Source of the DNA: a bacterium
Lineage (GTDB): Bacteria; Bacteroidota; Ignavibacteria; SZUA-365
DNA: 64,000 nt
Direction: 5' to 3'
NCBI GenBank assembly: GCA_020444325.1
Contig: JAHLLD010000011.1
Coordinates: 103,526 to 167,525, forward strand
Of this stretch, positions 17,643-26,116 are shown one piece after another. The first letter of the stretch is position 1; each line of letters begins with the position of its first letter. The notes under the pieces are model-generated. The model saw nothing but the letters and a program-made list of their open reading frames with translations. It was not told where the DNA came from and did not search any database. The position numbers and the translations under genes were made by a program.

Positions 17643-18767
17643 TCAGGGCTGGTTGAGAATCCTCTGATAGAATTCCTCGTACAGCGGCACAATTTTGTTT
17701 TTCTCAAACACTTCCACCGCTCGTCTGCGGGCGGCCTGGGAGAATGCCCGGTACTTGGCGTCGTTCGTGAACAGTTCAATGGCATACCGCGCCATGCGGT
17801 CAGTATCGCCGATTTCCGCGATATACCCGGTTTCCGCATGGAGATTGACCTCGGGGATACCACCGATACTGGTGGAAATCACCGGCAGACCGCAGCTCAT
17901 CGCCTCGAGGGCGGAGAGGCCAAAGCTTTCGGACTGGCTGGGAAGGATGAACAGATCAGAGGCGGCGAGGATGTCCACGAGTGCATCCTGTTTCCCGAGA
18001 AAACGCACGTCATCGAGGATATGCAACTCCCGGCACAGGGTTTCTGCCTCCGAACGGTCGGGACCATCGCCGATGAGCAGCAGCTTTGCCGGCAGTTGCT
18101 CGCGCACGCGCGCGAATGTCCGAATGACGTCAGGCACCCGCTTCACCGCCCGGAAGTTCGAGGTGTGCACCATGACTTTTTCCCCGTTCGGTGCAAACAG
18201 CTCACGGTACTTGCAGGCTTCCCGTGGCGCGTACACATCCGTATCGATGAAGTTCGGAATCGTTTCGATTTCCTTGTCGAGCTGATAGGTCGCCAGCGTT
18301 TTGTCCCGCAGAAAACGGGAGACCGCGGTCACCCCGTCGCTGTTTTCCAGCGTGAAACGCATCAGCGGCAGGAACGTGGGTTCGAGTCCCACGAGCGTCG
18401 AATCCGTCCCATGCAGCGTGGTTACCGTCTTGATATTGTTCTGACCCAGGATCTGGCGCGCCAGGTAGGCGCTTACTGCGTGAGGGATGGCGTAATGCAT
18501 GTGCAGGATGTCGAGCTGCTGGTACTGCGTGACTTCCACGAGCTTGCTCGTGAGCGCGAGCGTATACATATCGAATTCAAACAGCGGATACTTGGCCATC
18601 TCCACGTCGTGGAAATACACACGGTCGTGGAAATGTTCGAGCCGGAAGGGCCTGTCATAGGTGACGAAATGAACCTCATGTCCCCTGTCCGCCAGTGCAA
18701 GCCCCAGTTCCGTTGCGACGACGCCGCTGCCACCGAAAGTGGGATAACAGGTAATGCCTATTTTCAT
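17643..18767 (-). CDS. bshA: N-acetyl-alpha-D-glucosaminyl L-malate synthase BshA
   Basis: 374 residues from the ATG at 18767 with GGGGAG upstream. It is a GT4 glycosyltransferase whose opening MKIGITCYPTFGGSGVVATE and HMHYAIPHAVSAYLAR are characteristic of BshA, with the UDP-sugar motif SESFGLSALEAMSCGLPVI. BshA joins UDP-GlcNAc and L-malate, the first step of bacillithiol synthesis; bacillithiol is the main low-molecular-weight thiol in many Bacteroidota as well as Bacillota. The bshB and bshC genes are not in the window. A 154-base spacer with nothing recognisable separates it from the TPR gene downstream. Confidence 0.9.
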   Translation of the reverse strand: MKIGITCYPTFGGSGVVATELGLALADRGHEVHFVTYDRPFRLEHFHDRVYFHDVEMAKYPLFEFDMYTLALTSKLVEVTQYQQLDILHMHYAIPHAVSAYLARQILGQNNIKTVTTLHGTDSTLVGLEPTFLPLMRFTLENSDGVTAVSRFLRDKTLATYQLDKEIETIPNFIDTDVYAPREACKYRELFAPNGEKVMVHTSNFRAVKRVPDVIRTFARVREQLPAKLLLIGDGPDRSEAETLCRELHILDDVRFLGKQDALVDILAASDLFILPSQSESFGLSALEAMSCGLPVISTSIGGIPEVNLHAETGYIAEIGDTDRMARYAIELFTNDAKYRAFSQAARRRAVEVFEKNKIVPLYEEFYQRILNQP

Positions 18768-18835
18768 GGCTGGGAGAGCTCCCCTGTATTGCGTAACTTC
18801 GTTCAGATGATTGTGTGTTTCACCATGCGCCGCCA

Positions 18836-19495
18836 ATGAAACAGACCACGCCGCCAGAGAATGTACCGCAACGCGATGAATCGCATCGCGAGGATGACAG
18901 CTATCGGACCATTGCCGAACGCAGGGAAACTGAAATCAAAATACTGGGTTCGCGTTTCTTATCCTATGCCATTCCTGCCGACTCGGGTGAGGACTTCATC
19001 GCAGCGCTCGAAGCACTGCGGAAGGAGCATTACAACGCCACGCATCACTGTTTCGGCTACCGCGTGGGATATGAGGGGGATGACTTCCGCTACAGTGATG
19101 ACGGGGAACCCAGTGGCACCGCGGGCAAGCGCATTCTCGGCGCGATAGACCGGAAAGAATTGACCGATTGCGGTATCGTGGTCGTGCGCTATTTCGGAGG
19201 AACGAAGCTCGGGGTCGGGGGACTCGCCCGCGCGTACACCGACGCCGCCGATGAGGTGCTGAATGCCTGCCGCATCGAAACGCGCTATCATCTCGCGCAG
19301 CTCACACTCACCTTCCCGTACGACATGACCAGCCAGGTGCATCACGTGCTCGAGATGCATGGAGTGGATGTCCTCGACCGCCGCTACCTCGAAGCGACGT
19401 CGTATGATATCGCTGTGCGCCTGTCGCTGCGCGATCGCCTGCTGAACGATCTCGATGATTTCACCCAGCGCAGTACGGTAGTCAAAACCACCTGA
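18836..19495 (+). CDS. YigZ/IMPACT family protein
   Basis: 219 residues from the ATG at 18836; an alternative frame start lies at 18815. The IMPACT core is clear: DFRYSDDGEPSGTAGKRIL followed by CGIVVVRYFGGTKLGVGGLARAY, then a DUF1949-like C-terminal domain. Bacterial YigZ proteins bind nucleic acid or ribosome-associated factors and eukaryotic IMPACT regulates GCN2, but the bacterial role is not settled. The N-terminal ~25 residues are polar and probably disordered. It is divergent from bshA, 68 bases away, so they may share a promoter region. Confidence 0.9.
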   Translation: MKQTTPPENVPQRDESHREDDSYRTIAERRETEIKILGSRFLSYAIPADSGEDFIAALEALRKEHYNATHHCFGYRVGYEGDDFRYSDDGEPSGTAGKRILGAIDRKELTDCGIVVVRYFGGTKLGVGGLARAYTDAADEVLNACRIETRYHLAQLTLTFPYDMTSQVHHVLEMHGVDVLDRRYLEATSYDIAVRLSLRDRLLNDLDDFTQRSTVVKTT

Positions 19496-19517
19496 TTCCC
19501 GTTCCCGGGACCCCTCC

Positions 19518-21521
19518 CTATTCCTCCCGTTCCACCACAAATCCTTCAAGGTACTGCTCATCTATCCCGTCGATGAAGCGCGACGGTTTACTGAGTATCG
19601 TGCCGGTGGCACGATCATAGATATTCGTTGGATACGTCAGGTAGAGACGCTGCTTTGCACGTGTGCAGGCAACGTAGAACAGGCGACGTTCCTCCTCCAT
19701 CGACTCCATGCTCTCCGCTGCGGCGCTGACCGGGAAGCGCCCGTCGACCAGGTACATGACGAACACGCTGTTCCATTCGAGTCCTTTCGCTGAATGTATC
19801 GTCGACAGCGTCACGTACTCATCCTCATTCCCATCAGGCAGCAGATCCTCCACGCTTTCGTTCGGCGGTTCCAGCGCCATGTCGGTGAGCATGATGTTGA
19901 GCTGGCCGTACCGCTCGGCGATGGTCTGGAACATCTCGAGATCCTTGAGACGCTTCGGATGATCGTCGTAGCGGGACTTCAGGATGGGCGTGTAATACCG
20001 CAGAAGACGCTCGACTTTATCGCCGGGGGCGACATTCGGATTTGCGATGTCACGCAGCACATCGAGCATGACGGGAATTTCCTTCCCACGAACAAGCTGT
20101 TGCACGCGATCGTCCGCAGACTCGCGCAGCGGATTCATACCCCCCATGATGGCATCGGTCACCCGCTCGGCCGACACCGGTCCCACGCCGTCACAGAGCA
20201 GCAGAACCCGCGTCCAGCTAATGATGTCTTTCGGATTCTCAACGATGCGGAGATATGCCAGCATATCCTTGATATGCGCGGTCTCCATCAGCTTGAGTCC
20301 ACCGAATTTCACATAGGGAATATTCGCGCGTGCGAGTTCGATTTCCAGGTCAAAACTGTGATATCCCGCCCGGAACAGCACCGCGATTTCCTTGAGCGCA
20401 ACACCCTCTTCCCGCAGGTCCAGAATCTGCTGCGCGATAAAACGCGATTGCGTGTTCTCCCCTTCCATGGCAATCAGCGCCGGTGTCATCCCTTCGTCCC
20501 GCCGCGTATACAGCTCCTTGCTGTATTTCTCCGCGGCCAGGCGGATAATTTCGTTGGTGAAATTCAGGATGGGTTGCGTACTGCGGTAATTTTCCTCGAG
20601 CGTGATGACTTTCGTGTCGTCGAATTCTTTCGGGAAATCCATGATGTTCCGGAAGTTCGCACCCCGGAAGGAATAGATGCTCTGCGAATCGTCGCCGACG
20701 ACCATCACGTTTCCATGCTCCGCGGAAAGCTGTCGAACGATGCGCGCCTGCAGGCGATTGGTATCCTGGTATTCGTCGACCATGATATAGCGGTATGTTT
20801 CGCTGAGCTTGCGCCGTATGCCCTCATGCTTTTCCATCAGCGTGACGAGATTGACCAGGAGGTCATCATAATCCATCACGTTGTTCTGCCGCTTGTAGGC
20901 AACATAGGCCTGCGCAAGTTTTTCGATATCCTCGATCTGCTCCGAGAACTGGGGAAAGTCTTTCGCGATCACGAGATCAATAGGCGTCAGCGTATTCACC
21001 GATGCGCTGTACATGCGAAGCAGCGTCTGTTTTTTCGGAAAGCGCTTCTGGCGGGATGAGAGTCCGAGACGCGTGCGCAACACATTGATGACATCCTCCG
21101 AGTCCCCCTGATCCAGAATGGTGAATTCACTGCTGTAACCGACCTCACCCGCGTAGCGGCGCAGGATGCTGTTCGCGAAGGAATGGAAGGTACCGCCGGA
21201 GACCCGCTCGGTGCGTTCGTCGAGCAGCAGAGATGCACGCCGCAGCATCTCCCGCGCGGCCTTGCGTGTAAACGTGAGCAGCAGCAGGGATTCCGGCCGC
21301 ACGCCCTGTTCGATGAGCCGCGCCACGCGATAGGTGAGTGTGCGTGTTTTGCCGGTGCCCGCACCCGCGACGACGAGGGCGGGACCCTCGAGATGCGTAG
21401 CTGCGTCATACTGTGCTTCGTTGAGCTCATCGCGATAGCGAATACGAAAGCGATGCTCGTCGGATGTGATGAGCGAAAGGGAAGATTTCCTGAGCGATAT
21501 TTTTTTGCTGCGTTCGGCCAT
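19518..21521 (-). CDS. UvrD/PcrA-type ATP-dependent DNA helicase
   Basis: 667 residues. Superfamily 1A motifs in order: Q-motif region LNEAQYDAATH, Walker A AGAGTGKTRTLTYR, motif II VDEYQDTN, motif III VVGDDSQSIYSFRGA, motif IV TLEENYRS and motif VI-like FYVACTRAKQRLYLTYP with LSTIHSAKGLEW. These helicases unwind DNA in a 3'-5' direction in repair and replication restart. It is somewhat shorter than typical PcrA because the C-terminal polymerase-binding tail is missing. Its ATG overlaps the MlaF-like stop by one base. Confidence 0.93.
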   Translation of the reverse strand: MAERSKKISLRKSSLSLITSDEHRFRIRYRDELNEAQYDAATHLEGPALVVAGAGTGKTRTLTYRVARLIEQGVRPESLLLLTFTRKAAREMLRRASLLLDERTERVSGGTFHSFANSILRRYAGEVGYSSEFTILDQGDSEDVINVLRTRLGLSSRQKRFPKKQTLLRMYSASVNTLTPIDLVIAKDFPQFSEQIEDIEKLAQAYVAYKRQNNVMDYDDLLVNLVTLMEKHEGIRRKLSETYRYIMVDEYQDTNRLQARIVRQLSAEHGNVMVVGDDSQSIYSFRGANFRNIMDFPKEFDDTKVITLEENYRSTQPILNFTNEIIRLAAEKYSKELYTRRDEGMTPALIAMEGENTQSRFIAQQILDLREEGVALKEIAVLFRAGYHSFDLEIELARANIPYVKFGGLKLMETAHIKDMLAYLRIVENPKDIISWTRVLLLCDGVGPVSAERVTDAIMGGMNPLRESADDRVQQLVRGKEIPVMLDVLRDIANPNVAPGDKVERLLRYYTPILKSRYDDHPKRLKDLEMFQTIAERYGQLNIMLTDMALEPPNESVEDLLPDGNEDEYVTLSTIHSAKGLEWNSVFVMYLVDGRFPVSAAAESMESMEEERRLFYVACTRAKQRLYLTYPTNIYDRATGTILSKPSRFIDGIDEQYLEGFVVEREE

Positions 21522-22279
21522 TACGCCTGCCCCGCTTTCGCTCCCCCGTCATTTCCGTAGCGAAGGATGAAATCCCGTACAACCGGATCGTCCGAAGCCT
21601 GGAATTCCTTTGGCGTTCCCGTGAAATACATGCGTCCCTCATGCATCATGGCCACACGATGCACGATGTTGTAGACGCTGAACATGTCGTGGGTGACAAC
21701 GATGGACGTCGCGTTGAGTTGTTCGGTAATGCGCGCGATCAGCGCATCGATCTGATTCGACATCACCGGATCGAGTCCTGTCGTCGGCTCGTCGTACAGG
21801 AGGTAGTCCGGGTCCGTCGCCAGTGCGCGCGCGAGTCCCACACGCTTGCGCATGCCGCCGGACAACTCGGAGGGCTTTTTGTTTTCGATGCCGGGGAGTC
21901 CGACCACGGCCAGCTTCTCCGCCACGATGCGCTGAAGCTCCGGTTCCGGGTAGTCGTAGTTTTCCACGAGTCCCAGGGCCACATTCTCCGCAACAGTCAT
22001 CGAATCGAAAAGCGCCGCCCCCTGGAACAGGAAACCGAAACGTCCCCGGAGCGCGTAGAGATCATCCTCCTTCAGCCTGTGCACATCCTTTCCATCAATA
22101 AGCACCTCTCCCTCATCCGGCGTGAGCAGGCCGATAATATGCTTGAGCAGCACACTCTTCCCACAGCCGCTCTGTCCGATAATGGCGAGCGTCTCTCCGG
22201 TACCGATGGTGAGATCCACCCCCCTCAGCACATGCAAATCCCCGTTGAATGACTTGTGCAGATTCCGAATTTCTATCAT
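21521..22279 (-). CDS. MlaF-like ABC transporter ATP-binding protein
   Basis: 252 residues from the ATG at 22279; upstream frame runs through repeat sequence and is excluded. Walker A GQSGCGKS, signature LSGGMRKRVGLARAL and Walker B YLLYDEPTTGLDP are intact. The SGGMRKR form and the DPVMSNQIDALI extension are typical of MlaF/Ttg2A ATPases that power phospholipid transport between the membranes. The expected permease (MlaE) and MCE protein (MlaD) are not next to it; a helicase gene is coupled instead. The partner subunits must be elsewhere if the assignment is right. Confidence 0.85.
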   Translation of the reverse strand: MIEIRNLHKSFNGDLHVLRGVDLTIGTGETLAIIGQSGCGKSVLLKHIIGLLTPDEGEVLIDGKDVHRLKEDDLYALRGRFGFLFQGAALFDSMTVAENVALGLVENYDYPEPELQRIVAEKLAVVGLPGIENKKPSELSGGMRKRVGLARALATDPDYLLYDEPTTGLDPVMSNQIDALIARITEQLNATSIVVTHDMFSVYNIVHRVAMMHEGRMYFTGTPKEFQASDDPVVRDFILRYGNDGGAKAGQA

Positions 22280-22310
22280 GCCGCTAATATAGGCAGATTC
22301 CGGATAACAG

Positions 22311-22462
22311 ATGACAGATCGCAGATTGCAGATTGCAAAGCAGACAGGAGCAGGGATTGCTTCCCATGATGTGTACCCGGATTTCTGCCATATATGAGGA
22401 AGCAATCCCTGATACACGGAATACCTTGTTTCCGGAAGCAATCCCTGATACACGGGATCATG
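22311..22462. repeat. Family A palindromic repeat with heptamer lead-in
   Basis: Part of the 419-base gene-free stretch 22280-22698. A short run of CAGATTG-type heptamers (22311-22337) is followed by GGGATTGCTTCC at 22353-22364 and two copies of its complement GGAAGCAATCCC at 22398-22409 and 22434-22445. The second arm is part of a 22-base direct repeat ending in TGATACACGG. The same arms recur at 31826 and 33680. Nothing coding is seen. Confidence 0.8.
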
Positions 22463-22475
22463 GTGGCTGGCCAAG

Positions 22476-22558
22476 TATGGAAAGATGGAAAAATCGAAAA
22501 ATGGAAATATGAGATCTACGGTATGTTTCCATCATTCGATCATTCCATCTTTCCATGC
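22476..22558. repeat. Family B imperfect palindrome
   Basis: A left arm rich in ATGGAAA blocks (TATGGAAAGATGGAAAAAT) is mirrored by a right arm of TTTCCAT blocks (GTATGTTTCCATC, CATTCCATCTTTCCATG). The same architecture is found at 23387, 31731 and 57345. The remaining bases up to 22698 hold the leader of the next gene (GGAG at 22687) and nothing else recognisable. Confidence 0.8.
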
Positions 22559-22698
22559 TTCGCCGATCGATGAGTGCTCAGCCGTCAACCGAACATCGTT
22601 CCACACACGGGGTGCAACTTGCGCGGGATGCTGTCGTATGCGTGGAGGAGTGCGGCAAGCGGCCGCGTTTTTTTGCAACAGACACCGGAGTTTCTCAG

Positions 22699-23343
22699 AT
22701 GAAACTACTCAGCACACTTCTGCTGATTTCCGTTCTCTCACTGCCTGCTACTGCACAGCAGCAGAACACGTTTTTCGGATCTGACGTCGATCATGGTGGC
22801 TATGGTGCGGCGACAGCGAGACTGACTTCCATAAAGAATGCGGATGCCCTGCTGGTCGGCGGCTACGGCGGCTGGCTGATCGATCATCGCCTGATGCTCG
22901 GCGCAGGCGGATACGGGCTTGTCAACGAATTGCGTGCGCGTCCCGAGGCGGAGGCGCGGTACAGTTACGACGGCGAGCCGCTGTACCTGAATATGGGATA
23001 CGGTGGCTTCATCATGGAGTACACCATTGCGCCAAACGACCTGATTCATTTCAACGTCCAGGCACTCATCGGCGGCGGCGCCGTGCACTACCGCGAGCAC
23101 TGGTACGTCGGTTACGAACACCACAGCAATTCGTGGGATGATGATGAGGATTACGGTCCCTCCGATATCTTCTTCGTGATCGAGCCTGCAGCCAATGTGG
23201 AATTCAACATGACCTCCTGGTTTCGCATGGACATCGGCGCCAGCTACCGGCATGTCTCCGGCATTGATGTGCTCGAGGGGATGAAAAACGAGGACCTTCG
23301 AGGACTCTCAGGGAATCTCACCCTCAAGTTCGGTGCCTTCTAG
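22699..23343 (+). CDS. Exported, probably outer-surface, small beta-rich protein
   Basis: 214 residues from the ATG at 22699 (CCGGAG upstream); the frame is open from 22555 but the signal peptide (LLSTLLLISVLSLPATAQ) starts here. The mature part has many short Gly- and aromatic-rich strands (LLVGGYGGWLIDHRLMLGAG, LYLNMGYGGFIMEYTI, FRMDIGASYRHVSGID) and ends in GNLTLKFGAF, a terminal strand ending in Phe as in outer membrane barrels. I do not recognise a named family. It is flanked on both sides by family B repeats. A role as a small barrel is inferred. Confidence 0.6.
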   Translation: MKLLSTLLLISVLSLPATAQQQNTFFGSDVDHGGYGAATARLTSIKNADALLVGGYGGWLIDHRLMLGAGGYGLVNELRARPEAEARYSYDGEPLYLNMGYGGFIMEYTIAPNDLIHFNVQALIGGGAVHYREHWYVGYEHHSNSWDDDEDYGPSDIFFVIEPAANVEFNMTSWFRMDIGASYRHVSGIDVLEGMKNEDLRGLSGNLTLKFGAF

Positions 23344-23386
23344 CGCGCTCGCTCATCGTCCGTCTTGCGGCGGGACGCTGAGCAAT

Positions 23387-23468
23387 GATGGAAAAATCAA
23401 AACATGAAAAGATGGAAACATGCGGCGCCCCTCATGTTTCCATTTTTTTATCCTTCCATTTTTCCATC
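23387..23468. repeat. Family B imperfect palindrome
   Basis: GATGGAAAAATC and GATGGAAACATG on the left face CTCATGTTTCCATTTTT and CCTTCCATTTTTCCATC on the right. It lies 44 bases after the stop at 23343 and could act as a transcript end structure. Confidence 0.8.
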
Positions 23469-23561
23469 CCGCTATTGGTGAAATCGCCGGAGTGATTTAT
23501 CTTTTTCCCATGCCGTGAATAATGTCACGAATCCATCCAACGACAGGACAAGGAGAGACGC

Positions 23562-25916
23562 ATGGGATCGAAAACCGTCCATTTCCCGCTGTTTCGTATA
23601 CCGCTATTCGTTGTCTGCATCGCTGCGCTGCTGGCCGCATGCAGTGAGAACAACACCACCGCGCCCGGCGGTGGAGATTCAGGGATGATTACGCACGGCG
23701 ACTGGACACAGGTTCTCAACGAGCAGGTCGGGAGTTCCGGCGGTACGGTCTCAGTCACCGACGCGGCAACGGCGCTTCAGGGAATGACGCTCACTGTCCC
23801 TAAAGGTGCGACCTCTTCGGGGATGTCCATTCGTATCGAGACAGCCGAGATCTCAGCCCATGAATTCGGAGAGCATTTCCATCCTGCCACCCCGCTGATT
23901 TCGGTTGACAATGGTGAGGTGTTCGCGGATATCCCGATGACATTGCATATTCCCCTGCCTGATCTTCAGGGTGCGTTTCCCATGGCGTTCTACTACAATC
24001 GTGTGGAGGGGACGCTGGAAGCGATTACGCCAGTGGGACGCGGGGACGACTACCTCGATGTGGCCGTGCGGCATTTCTCCGAGATCGTCGTGTCCACAAC
24101 GCAGATTGAACTGCTGCGCGAAGGCGGAGGCTTCCACAGCCTCTTCGATCCCGCAGTCAATGGCTGGTCCTTCGTCAACTACGGTACCTGGCCGGAGTTC
24201 GGTGGCATCTGTGCGGGCATGAGCATCGGTGCAGCACAGTTCTTCAGGGATTTCACATCCTCCCCTGCCATTCGCGATCACTTCGACAATGACGGGTACT
24301 GGTTCCAGACGCCCAAGATCTGGCAGGATGATGCGACGGGACTGCAATACTGCACCGAACTGCAAAAACGTTTCGTGACTGACAGCAGGATATGGACGCT
24401 TGATGGTAAGTCCCCTCTCGATCCGATATGGCAGCGCAGCGAGGAAGATCATTTCTGGAGTCTCTGCTATGCACTGCTCGTGATCAACCAGCCGCAGTTC
24501 CTCTTCCTCTCGGTACGCAACGACGCAAACGCCCCGGCACATGCCATCATTGCGTATGCGTATGAGATCAACGGCAATACGGGCAGGCTACTCGTATACG
24601 ATCCGAATTACCCGGGCAAGGAAGGTGTGATCACGTTCGACTTTTCTACGGGCAAGTTCCTGCCCTATACGTCCGCCGCCAACGCCGGCGCGCTCGAAGA
24701 CGGCGACACCTTCGCATACGACGAAATCATTTTCATTCCACTCTCCACGGTCTGCGAACAGAAAGAGCTTGAAGAAATCTGGCAGAAGGTACAGTCCGGT
24801 ACAATTGGTGATGGAATTTTTCCGGAATACGATCTGTACGCAGTACCAATCGACGACGAAAACCTGCAACGGGTCAGGTTTCTTGATGGTACGACGGGAA
24901 AAACGACCTACATTCCCTACCGTGATTTCCGTGTCGAAATCGAGGCCGCCGACAAATCGCTCGATTATGAGCTGGTGGCCTGGGTTGATCTGCCGGACAT
25001 CGGTGAGGTTGAAAAACGCGATCCCCCGGGAGAGCTGCGTATTGAACACACGGATCGTGTGAATCTCGTCGGCATACAGGTCAACGTTGCACCGGGAGGA
25101 GACGAGGCGCCCGCATGGGCAGGTTTCCAGTGGTTCAAAATCCGCATGCAATCCCTCTGGATCGAACCTGCCGACACCAGTGTCGCACTTGGACAGGAAC
25201 TCGAACTGGTGGCGCGCAGTAACGGCGCTGCTCCCGCACAGGCGCGTTTTGAGTGGGATTTCGGGGATGGGAACTCGCAGACCGTCAATGGCGACAGCGT
25301 TGTGACGCACGTGTACGAGCAGGCGGGAGAATATGATGTACAGGTACGCCTCTTCGATGGAAACGAAAGCACGCCCATTGAAAGTGCATACGCCACCGTA
25401 CAGGTGACGGAGTTTCGCAGCGTTGGTATTTTCCTCCAGGGAATGGACAGCACACCACCCAGCACCATCAAAGTCACTGGTGGCGTTGATCTCCCAAGCA
25501 TTGTCATCTCCAACAAAACCGGGAATGCACCCGTACTGACCTGGGAGGAACGGTCGTTTGAAGTCGACTACAGCTATACCGTCTCCGGCATCGATTTCAA
25601 CACACGCATTTCCGGTCGTGTGGCGGAGGACGGAAAATCCTTCGAGACCATCACGGCCATCTCCACGGGCGTCGGCTTCGGTGGTGCCTACAATTCGACG
25701 ATTGCCATGACGGTCGCTGATTTCCCCATTGAAGGAAACGGGGCAAGTGGTCCCGCCGGTGGCGAGCTGCGCGGACTCGCCGCCAAACCAAAGCTGACCA
25801 ACGTCACACACCGCCAGGTCTCCACCGACGCGCAGGGCAACACCACCGTCACGGAGCTCGAATCCATCAACTGGAACAGCGACCAGACCCGCCTCTCGGT
25901 GTACCTGTACCGGTAA
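23562..25916 (+). CDS. Large lipoprotein with papain-like Cys/His arrangement and PKD domain
   Basis: 784 residues; AAGGAGAGACGC precedes the ATG. The signal ends in ALLAACSENN, a lipobox. Residues ~50-170 contain a ZU5-like beta region (GSSGGTVSVTDA, MTLTVPKGATSSGMSI). A middle region has FGGICAGMSIGAAQFF with Cys at about 217, APAHAIIAYAY with His at about 327 and LLVYDPNYPG with Asp at about 347; this order and spacing fit a papain or C39-like cysteine peptidase fold, inferred from sequence pattern only. A PKD domain follows (FEWDFGDGNSQT, YEQAGEYDVQVRLFDGNES, ~560-620). The C-terminal ~160 residues are unassigned. Monocistronic with a strong hairpin after it. Confidence 0.7.
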   Translation: MGSKTVHFPLFRIPLFVVCIAALLAACSENNTTAPGGGDSGMITHGDWTQVLNEQVGSSGGTVSVTDAATALQGMTLTVPKGATSSGMSIRIETAEISAHEFGEHFHPATPLISVDNGEVFADIPMTLHIPLPDLQGAFPMAFYYNRVEGTLEAITPVGRGDDYLDVAVRHFSEIVVSTTQIELLREGGGFHSLFDPAVNGWSFVNYGTWPEFGGICAGMSIGAAQFFRDFTSSPAIRDHFDNDGYWFQTPKIWQDDATGLQYCTELQKRFVTDSRIWTLDGKSPLDPIWQRSEEDHFWSLCYALLVINQPQFLFLSVRNDANAPAHAIIAYAYEINGNTGRLLVYDPNYPGKEGVITFDFSTGKFLPYTSAANAGALEDGDTFAYDEIIFIPLSTVCEQKELEEIWQKVQSGTIGDGIFPEYDLYAVPIDDENLQRVRFLDGTTGKTTYIPYRDFRVEIEAADKSLDYELVAWVDLPDIGEVEKRDPPGELRIEHTDRVNLVGIQVNVAPGGDEAPAWAGFQWFKIRMQSLWIEPADTSVALGQELELVARSNGAAPAQARFEWDFGDGNSQTVNGDSVVTHVYEQAGEYDVQVRLFDGNESTPIESAYATVQVTEFRSVGIFLQGMDSTPPSTIKVTGGVDLPSIVISNKTGNAPVLTWEERSFEVDYSYTVSGIDFNTRISGRVAEDGKSFETITAISTGVGFGGAYNSTIAMTVADFPIEGNGASGPAGGELRGLAAKPKLTNVTHRQVSTDAQGNTTVTELESINWNSDQTRLSVYLYR

Positions 25917-26043
25917 GATTCCAGATTGCAGATTTCAGATTGCAGATTGAAATTCCAGCAGCTCATCGTCCCCACGTCGTTTCGTGGGGACGATGGTGTT
26001 TGTCATCTGCAATTTGAAATCTGGCATCTGCCATCTATTTGGT
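25917..26043. repeat. Heptamer repeats flanking a hairpin
   Basis: CAGATTG/CAGATTT-type heptamers at 25922-25949 are mirrored by AATTTGAAATCTGGCATCTGCC near 26010-26043, with the perfect hairpin at 25964 in between. The remaining bases to 26116 form the leader of gatE, where no convincing promoter was seen. Confidence 0.75.
25964..25995 (+). terminator. Probable terminator hairpin
   Basis: Perfect 13-bp stem CATCGTCCCCACG / CGTGGGGACGATG with a six-base loop, 48 bases after the lipoprotein stop. The following bases (GTGTTTGTC) are only moderately T-rich, so termination is likely but not certain. Confidence 0.6.
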
Positions 26044-26116
26044 TCCGGCACCCCATTGTCTTAATTTTGCTGAGACATACCTTTTTCGATTCAACGTACC
26101 ATCCTGAAACGCCCCC

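Noticed and set aside
24588..25811. 407-codon minus-strand open frame
   Set aside because: Antisense to the PKD lipoprotein gene; no domain recognised and no ribosome site.
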